Below are positions 50,901 through 59,900 of a stretch of 64,000 nucleotides of DNA, in pieces. The translations under genes and the position numbers were made by a program. The DNA lies in NCBI RefSeq assembly GCF_001949145.1, contig NW_019091368.1:1032028-1096027 (forward strand), in the 5' to 3' direction. Every line of letters starts with the position of its first letter. Position 1 is the first letter of the stretch. The notes under the pieces were generated by a model. The model saw nothing but the letters and a program-made list of their open reading frames with translations. It did not search any database and was not told the origin of the DNA. Origin of the DNA: Acanthaster planci. Lineage: Eukaryota > Echinodermata > Asteroidea > Valvatida > Acanthasteridae.

Positions 50901-53900
50901 ATTTTCTCCCAAATGCTGCCCAACAGTCAATCATGAATGTCACTGGATATATAATGAAAGTGCACACAAAACAAAATGCACTTGGAACATTACAAATCTT
51001 AAAAACCATCCCAAATTCCACCAAATGCATCTAGCTTAGTGCCTGATGAACGCTATTTGGCAATGCCTACTAATACATTGCAGCTTTTTTCCCTGTTGAG
51101 CACCAATTGTAAAGCAGGATTTGCACTTCCAATGGCAGCTTTCTGTATTGTGTGCCACCCAAACTAGTGGTTTGTGAGGGGCGCATGGGACTGCGTGCTT
51201 CTACATGTGCCAAGATTTGTGTCTCAAGGCTGCAGTGAGAGTAGTGCTAAAACGTGATGGGAGTACTCGGTTAATGACGGCATAATTCCCCTATTCAACA
51301 TAAAAACATGCATGTGAGTTTTCCCTGACATAGCACAGTTTGCAATCATGTCCATGGTTCGGGACCGTTTCAGCATTTCGACATGGTTCAGATCAGATGC
51401 AGTGAATCCACAGATACTGTCACCCACTGCTACCCTACCCTCACATGCCAGAACAAATCCGCATGGCTTGATGACACTACTTGTGTGATATTTCTGATCA
51501 ATTACATCAAAAACATCTTCAATGCATCTGAAGGAAAAGAAAGAATTGGTGAGTACAGTGATGTCAGAATTACACGTGAATGTAACTTAGAAATGGTTCA
51601 AGGTGATTTGTTCCAGATACAATTTACAGAAAGGGTGGCAAAAGAAACTTCCCCTGCTAATCAAACCCAAATACACCAAATTTTCCAAAATCTCTCCATC
51701 TTTGCTGAATTCTTATTATTTAAGGGTTGTGCAGCTCCAATACATTTACTCTGCATTTAGCATGATGACAATGACACTGGTTTACTGCACCGTTTGGTTT
51801 CAAGAGATTCTGGTGGTTTCATAGAGAAAACTTTAAAAGGTAATGGCTATTTAAAAAAAAAAGAAGAAAATAAACATGCTATTAAATCTAAAGGTTGAGG
51901 CACACAGATTTGTTTAACAGTTTTAAATTCAAATCTGTTATTTTCGGTGGTACTTTCAATTAACAGAATCTACCAGAGACTGATTCCTGAATGCAGAAGA
52001 AGTGCCAGTGCAAGTCCATCACAAATAGTCTAAATTCAAGTCACAAGCGGCATAAAATGAAATGTGGCAAAGACAATCCTCAACCAATGTTATCCTTGCC
52101 TGTGACCCTTATATGACCTGACTGTAGTACACAGTGTTCTCCAACCTTCAGAAGTGGCCTGGTGGCCCACACAATTTTATTCGTCTCCTGCCAAAGTAGC
52201 CAGCAAGCTTTAAAATCTGGTCGCCAAGTTTAAAATTTGAGGTGCTACATTTAAGGATGAGAGACGTGGTATAGGGTTGTCCAACACTGCTTCAAATATT
52301 TTTTAAGCCAACAGATCTGCATTTAGATGTAGATAACCTGAACTGCAAATGGGGGTTTCCATAGTAGGGTTCCCTCCCTGCACTTCGAGGTTTTAAGCTG
52401 TCCCTACCAAGTCTGAAATTAAGACCTTGGAGAACAAACGGTGACTGACCAGTCATCTGACTTGTGGTGGGAATGGGAAAGACTCCTGACTCAACTAAGG
52501 CTCGGTTGTTATATTCGGTGAGGTTAGTGTTCCGACAGACAGGCTACTTTGTTAATACACAGAAGAAACGTCATGAGTGTGATGACACCCCCGATAATGT
52601 GGTGGGCCCCATTACATACACCAGCTAAACAGGAATGCTGTACACAAATTCATGTGCTTAGCAATGGGGGCTGGTATTTTTCATAGCTCAATATTTGAAT
52701 GCAAAATTCACGAAGGAGAAGCGGGAGTTTTCTTTTCTGAGAAAAATGGCACCGGTGTAGCTTGTTTCAAGCAGATTTAAGATATGCCCAACAGACCAAT
52801 ACAGAGTCCATCCTAGAATTTGGAAATAGCGTTTTAACAAAAAAAGGTATGTCAAGATAGTAGTCTTTGTAATAATGATGCATTGATGCAAAATTTGTGG
52901 AAACAAAATAAGATGAAACCTTCATGACAATATTTCAACTTGAAATTGAATGACTGGATGTCTGAAGAGGAAGATGGCTGTATCAGATGAAATTCTAAGT
53001 GGTCTCTTGACGACCACAACTTGTGGCATTGGAGAAGTTTTTTTTCCCTAAATCTTTGCGAAATCGTGGCTAAAAATAGTGAGAAGCTATTACATGTATA
53101 GTGATTACAATGTACAATTGTGGGCATCATTGCAACTGATTTTGTATAAAGTTTGTTCCTCGACATCTGTCAGCTGGTACGAACGAACAATCGTCTATAC
53201 GATCAAATTGACATTTCAGATTGCTTACAATTTGTGTACACCTGCAAGCATGGTGCCCACTCAGTGATAGCTCCTGATTTTAAGTCACTGCTTCATTGAC
53301 ATCATCGACTTCATGAAATTGGCGAGAAATCGAGAGAGAAATACCAACAATTTGGTCTCTCATTTTGATTCACTGGACTGGACTTGACAAACTGGACTTG
53401 TACATGTAAGTAAAAGTGACATCAGTTAAATGAATACATGCTTTTCCACAAGACAAAACCCTGTGATTAAATCATGTTTGTTAGTGTTGCGTAACTGCTG
53501 CCATTAGTCTGACACACAAGGCTTCTGTCTGCAAGTCAACTTTATTCTTAGGAGTAGGGATCATACGTAATAATGAATAATGAAGACGGTTGATATTGGA
53601 AGCATACAATATACAACATTTCACACACAGAGTTTCATGTATTCCACTTGCTGCACAGAGACTTTTCATGAAGTGAATTTTTTGGGGAGGGGGATTTGAA
53701 AAATCCAAGTGTTTTTTTTTTTCACACATACATGTACTGCATGTCAGCCAAGTCAAACCGGAAAAAATCTTACACTAAATCTTCAGCCTGCAGATACAAA
53801 ATATTCCCTCCCAGGGAATGCCCACTCATAGCACTGGAACTGATTAGCAAATTTGTGGTAGGGTCCTATGAAATGAGTCTTAAAGCCATTTCTTCCCGGG

Positions 53901-56900
53901 TAAGTTTGTTCTAGTTTACATTAGAAAGAGAAAACTGACCAGAACGCGCATCTCGGTCGAGGGTTTTAAAGGTACGGAAGTCAAAAGTTCCAGTGACTTG
54001 TGACTCAGTTTGCGAGGTACAAGCAGGTGAAGCAAAATAGCATGTGTGTACAGATGCAATGCCAAGGGGTCATTGGTGAGAAAGGGATGGAAAGAGGAGG
54101 AGGGGCGGAGCTATGGAAAGGGGTGTGACTTTGCTAGTAACGTAACCTTGTGAAAGACACAATTTTACTTCAAGCTTAGCTGTGTCAGTCTTTACACACA
54201 AGCAGTGTTGGTGGTAGTCCAGGTGCTTATGCATGGTATTCGTGTTAAGCACGCAATATTTAGTAGCATGAGCTCAATGAACAGATTACTTGAGGATAAC
54301 AAAATCCATCCGACAAATCAAACGCAAGAATATTAATCAGCATAAATTTAGAAAAAAAACATTCCACAGAGTTTTATGCAGTTCCTTGAGCTCATGTTAT
54401 TTTCACAAGGGCTGTAAACAGCTGTAAGGTTGAAGTGGCAAAGCGTTATGTTACTTCTACACGTATAGCTACAAGGGAAACCTTTCACAGTGAGCGAGGC
54501 AAATATTACTAACCACAAAATACACATACACATGCACACTGCACATGGCCCTTACCAAACTGATAAAACTTGAATCTGGATCCTGCTGCACCAAAAGGGT
54601 AAGGAAAAAAACAATTATACCACAAAGAAATAAAGAAATCATAGGAACAGATCAAAAGAGGTCAGGGCAATGTAGAAAAAGAGGGAGTAATGCTTGACTA
54701 AAATAAAGAATGAAATGATGGCATTTGAGGATGGAGAAAGCAGGGAAAGTAATCATAAATGGAATATGATAACAGAGAAAGGTCTTAATGAGGATTTCAA
54801 TGTAGCAAAGTTACTTGAATCATTTAATCCACCAAGAGTTGAAGGGCTCCCCCCAAGTGGCAAAAGAAAGACAGATGGTATTACGTTTTCCAAGCGGGTT
54901 CTTGCACGTGTTCTGAGCGTATGCAAAGACCATACATTAAGGAATAAATTCAGTACGCGTACTCGGCATGCTCCACTTCAAACGTGCCACTGATCTCCAT
55001 TATAAACGCGCACCTATGTGGTGAGTATAAAAAAAAAACGCCCTCTTTTGTTCCGCTCGGATTAGATGGGCATTCCAATAATAACAGAATACTTGTCCAT
55101 TTATTGAGATGGCCTGAAATCAATGTAAATTCTGCACAATAATGGAAATCATTTTATAGGTACTGGATCATAAGTGAAAACAGGTTAAAACAGGTTAAAA
55201 CATTTGGGCACCCGCCCAACCATGCCTACTTCATAACTTAACATTCAAAATTCATGAAAGGCAATAGTTAACAGCACTTTATCCTGTTACTCCTGATCTT
55301 CTGTGCTTTAAATTGACTCTCCTGAAGAATTACATAACCTTCAGGTTAAAAAAAACCTTATACTACACATGGAAGTGCTTTGAGTTTCTTAAGATGTCAA
55401 TTTATGGTCGCTCTTTCAGGTGCATTCCAGGGGAATGGCCAAACTTTGGAACATGAAAGCCCTGAATGCACCCTACGATATGTGCCATCCTGACTACATC
55501 TGTTGGTTGAAAAGAGAATTGTCTCGATACTGTTGATAAGCGAGACAATCTGCTTTGTGCGCTGTTGCGTCCAATGGTGTTCCCACTGTTTTCTTGACGA
55601 CCCGAGGCTTTTGGAAATAACCTCTTGGACAATGGCCGAGGGTTTGCCTTCTTGTGCCCTCCCGGTGCATCAAATGACCTGTTCTCACCACCTGACTTCA
55701 ACTCGATACTCAAGGGTGCTTGGGGAAGTAAGCCTGGCCAAACCCTAGCTATGAAAGGAAAGACTGCACAGCCCCGGTGGACTCGAGCCATTAAGGCCCC
55801 AGTTTTTTGTTATTCTTGAAACGCCGGGTGAAAAAGGTCCTAACAGGGTTCTGACTAAATCCTATGGGCGGATAATGAAGTGCTGATAATGGGGAACATG
55901 GAGAAGCACTAATGACAAGGGGGGGATGGTGAAAGGTGAACGTATGAAGAGGTATGCTGCTGAGGTATTTAGGAGCAAGGGGTTGGTCGGGTGTCAGGGA
56001 AGCCATATCAGCTACTGTTTACAGGCACTGAGGCGATAAGCAACAACATCATCAATGGCAAATCCGCTCAATCTCGTGAAAATGGGACAGATGTAGTTCT
56101 CGGTACAAAACACCACCGACCCCTGGCAGCACATCCATCTCACGCCAGAGGCGGGCTCTGAGCAGGGAATGCATCATCAGCAAAGAGGCAAGTTGCAATG
56201 TGGAGTCGAACGGGGACAACTCCACTGCAGGTTGCCCCCTCCCCCTAATGATCATCTGACCATAACAGTCTTTGACAACAATTCTGTACGGCATTTATCT
56301 CAATAGCTGAGCAGCCATCTCTTGGGGAATGAGAAACCATCGATTTGCTTACAAACTTCAGTGTAACTCGAAGTCTGATCGTTTTGCAAGTGATCAATGC
56401 CGCGGGGGGGAGGGGGCCCACGATGAGGGAGAGGCAGAGGACTTGGAGATGGAGTGCCTTAATCAAGACTGATGGGTTAGGCTCAATGGGCATCACCATT
56501 CTCGTTTGTGCAAGGCGCTCATTATCCTCGAGATGAAAAGCCCAATGCATTGCAACTCTGACGCCCTTCTGCCATTCAGCTCCCTTTGCCTGCCTTTACA
56601 TGGTCTCTTCAAGCTCCAGCCTTACAACTGAACCAGAGTGAACCCCCCGGGTCATTGTTTCGCTGACTATGTGGCAAAGGGAAGGGGGGCCAAAACAACG
56701 ACCTCTCAACCATTTGCGTCAGCAATTTGTGATTGATGTCTAAGAGACCACAAGTTATCTTGGGTGCCTGGGTATTACAAGAAACAGCAGGGCAAGCTCT
56801 TTTGAGAGTGAAAAAGAAAAGAAGAAAGAGAAGAAGCTCTAGAAGGAAGCCTTTATTCCCCATCCTGCAACTTGTGCACATCCCCCCTCAGAAGAGCACA

Positions 56901-59900
56901 CAATTTAAGAGATTAAGGGCTTATGTAATCTGCTTCAGACGGGTGCTTGTACTTCATGTGTAGGCATGCCAACGGCCCCCATTCAAGCACCCTTCAGGAG
57001 CCTCTCCTTCTGTGGCCGGCCACAATGGTTGCGGTTGACTGCCTTACAGCCCTTCTTCTCCACAGGGGCTAAACTCCTGAAGATTATCTCCCTGGAGCTC
57101 GCAAAAATGTAGACCCTGGCACTTTTATCTGGGCTCCTTTTGTGAACATTCCTCCAGCACGCACCAGGAGGACCCCCCCTCCATAAGAAGCTTGACAGGA
57201 TTGAGAGAATCAGAACTCTGTTCTCCCGGGCAGCTAGGATCCTCTATATACACAGAGTGAGTGTGCCGGGCTTTCCAGCACCATGACGAATCCACAACAA
57301 GGGCAAGAAATAATACGCACGCCATGTACTAGGAGAGATTTTCTTCTTTTCTTTTTTTTTTGGGGGGGGGAAGCACGTACTTTGAAAGGTGACAAATGTA
57401 AACCTAAGGTTAAACACTGAATTGAAAGACTAAATCTGATTATCGGAGGATTCCCTCACACTGGTTTTATGGGGATTATAGGTGCACAGTTACATGGCCT
57501 GTGGTCACACATCTCCTGGTCCAATGTATACAATGTAGGATTAGACTTTTCCCACGCTAGTTATCGATTACTGGAGACTAGCTATTCTTTCCAGTGTATG
57601 AAAATGCGAGCGAAGATTATACAGAAGACAGGATAAATCACAAGCTACATTAAGCCTTGCTTCCAATGTTTTAATCAGTTTTTTCCTTCCTCGGGATCAT
57701 ATGCCTGGGTGCCTATGGAGGGATTGCATGGCCGCCATCTTGCAGAACAGCTTTCCTGAAAAATTCTACTCTCGTGGCACAATTTCATGTAATAACTGCT
57801 AAAATGTACACTTTTATGGTGATTTCCTCTGCTGTGTCACTAGTTTAAGCCATGCACAGTGCTTACTGTTCACCCTCTTGCCACTCCACAAACAATGGAT
57901 GTGTCATGTTTTACTTCAATGATACATGTAGCAGTGGTTGACGCTGGTTACCGCTGTACAAGTGTACATTCTCATGGAGAGATTGGGAACCAGTGTGTTG
58001 CTCCACTCAGTTCCACAGCTGGGAATGGCCGACGTGTTGTCCTGAATCCCAAAAATGCAATGCAAGAGAGGTCAGGTCGGGGGGGAGAGGGAGAGGCGGC
58101 GGGGTTGAGAGGAGGCAGATCAAGGACAAAAACTACCCCCCCCTCCCATTTCCAGTCAATTTGTCACAACCATGGCACCCAGTGATGGGACGCTCAAGGA
58201 CAAGACAAACAAGAGGGACAGAGAGGAAAAAGAGCGCCGTGTGATGAACATGCAGAGTTTTCTGACAGGTGCAAGAAGTAGGCAGTGGGGCACCCAGGAT
58301 TTGTTGGGGTGCAGGGACCAAAATTTAGCCTCCAAATAACTCAAAATGCTCCCTTCCTCCACATCGTTGTGCTACAGGGGGACTGGGATGTACATGTATG
58401 GCTATATCTACATATGGCTAGTATTTCAAAGTGTATGTTATATCTCGGTTTTCACATCCTCAATTTTCAGATTTACAAAAATTATTTAAACTTTGGGGGG
58501 CCTCAAGCTTCCTTAATGCTCCCCATGCTACTGGAAGTTGGGTGAGAAGGAATCTCCTCCTGGAAGGAGGCAGGGTCACGATGTATTCCTTAAAAAGAGT
58601 AAGACACGATTGAGGGCTAGTGAAGGTCCATTTGATGTCATCAATGAGGTTCACTTTCTACAATCACATTCTGCAACAGAACAAAATCAAGATATAGAAA
58701 TTTGTGCGCCAAAAACTAGCCCCCATTTGTATTGTCTTACAGTTACAGGTAATCCATTATGTCTGAGGAATCTGAAGTGTTCATCCAAATTCTTGAAGTG
58801 GTCTTCGTAACTTGATCTGAATTTCTTGCGCTGAGTGAAATAAATTGGCTGTCCAATTGAAGAAAGCTTCGCACTGTACCCTCACTGCCCAGAACATTGA
58901 ACAATTAAACCTTAGAAATCGCATGTCAAAGAAAACAATACGCTCTCCTTGCACGGCTTTGTACAGATCAGCGTAGGATCTAGGGCAGTCCGAATTCTAT
59001 ACTGTTTAACATCCAGGGTTCCATGAAACTACATGTACATGTACACCTGCCCAGCACCTGGGCACCCTCCCAGATGAACCGGCACTGCTGACTTTTGTTG
59101 TACCAGTATGGTAACCACCATACAACTCGTCTGCCATACTGGAAGGACAAGAGGAGAGTCCAGAGAAAAGGAGAGTGCCATAAAAAGCTCTCATAAAGAA
59201 AGGAACAAGATAGAGAAAGAAGGGGGAAAAAGGAAAGAAAGAAAAGGAAGAAAAATTCAAAGAACCCCGGCTTACTGATGCATGCTATGGATTGAAAAGG
59301 ATTATTGATTTTTCCCCCTTGGCTTTCTATGTGTCTTGAAAGAAGGCTACTGTATCTGGAACTTTATTCACTGGTCTTAAAGGCTCATTCGGAGTCTCAT
59401 TCTTCTGGAAAGTTGGCATTTGTTTTGAGCCATTGCCACTGGGTTTCTAGAGTTTGTTTGAGGAAGTATTCAGAGCACAACCCCTTAAAAAAAGAGGAAG
59501 GGGAAAAAAAGTGCTCCGGTCTTTTCTTTGCTCCTTCAGATAAAAATCAAAACGGAGAAATCAATATTGGTGGTGAGGTAATCCAATAGTGGGATTTGGC
59601 GCTCCATGATTGAGTGAACTGAACCCGAAGTAAAAAGATTGCGGAAAAATTGTGACAGTCTGTGCGCGGCAAAGGCAAGAAATGCACAGGATGAGATATA
59701 AAATAGGTTCTCCGTCTCAACTACGGTTCTGTACATGTAAAGGAATGATGGTCATTTCTCACATAATAAGAGTCGCTTTAAATTCACTAAAGGCCAGAAA
59801 GATTACCCGCTTGAGATACTTTTGAACCTTTTATCTTAAGAGTAAAAAACCCAAAGGGCTTTTTTTTATGTTGTTTAAGAATGGATTATGTTACTTTAAG

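Noticed and set aside
47815-55784. Shared 14-mer GCCCCGGTGGACTC at 47815-47828 and 55771-55784
   Set aside because: A pair of identical 14-mers is expected several times by chance in a window of this size; flanks do not extend the match.
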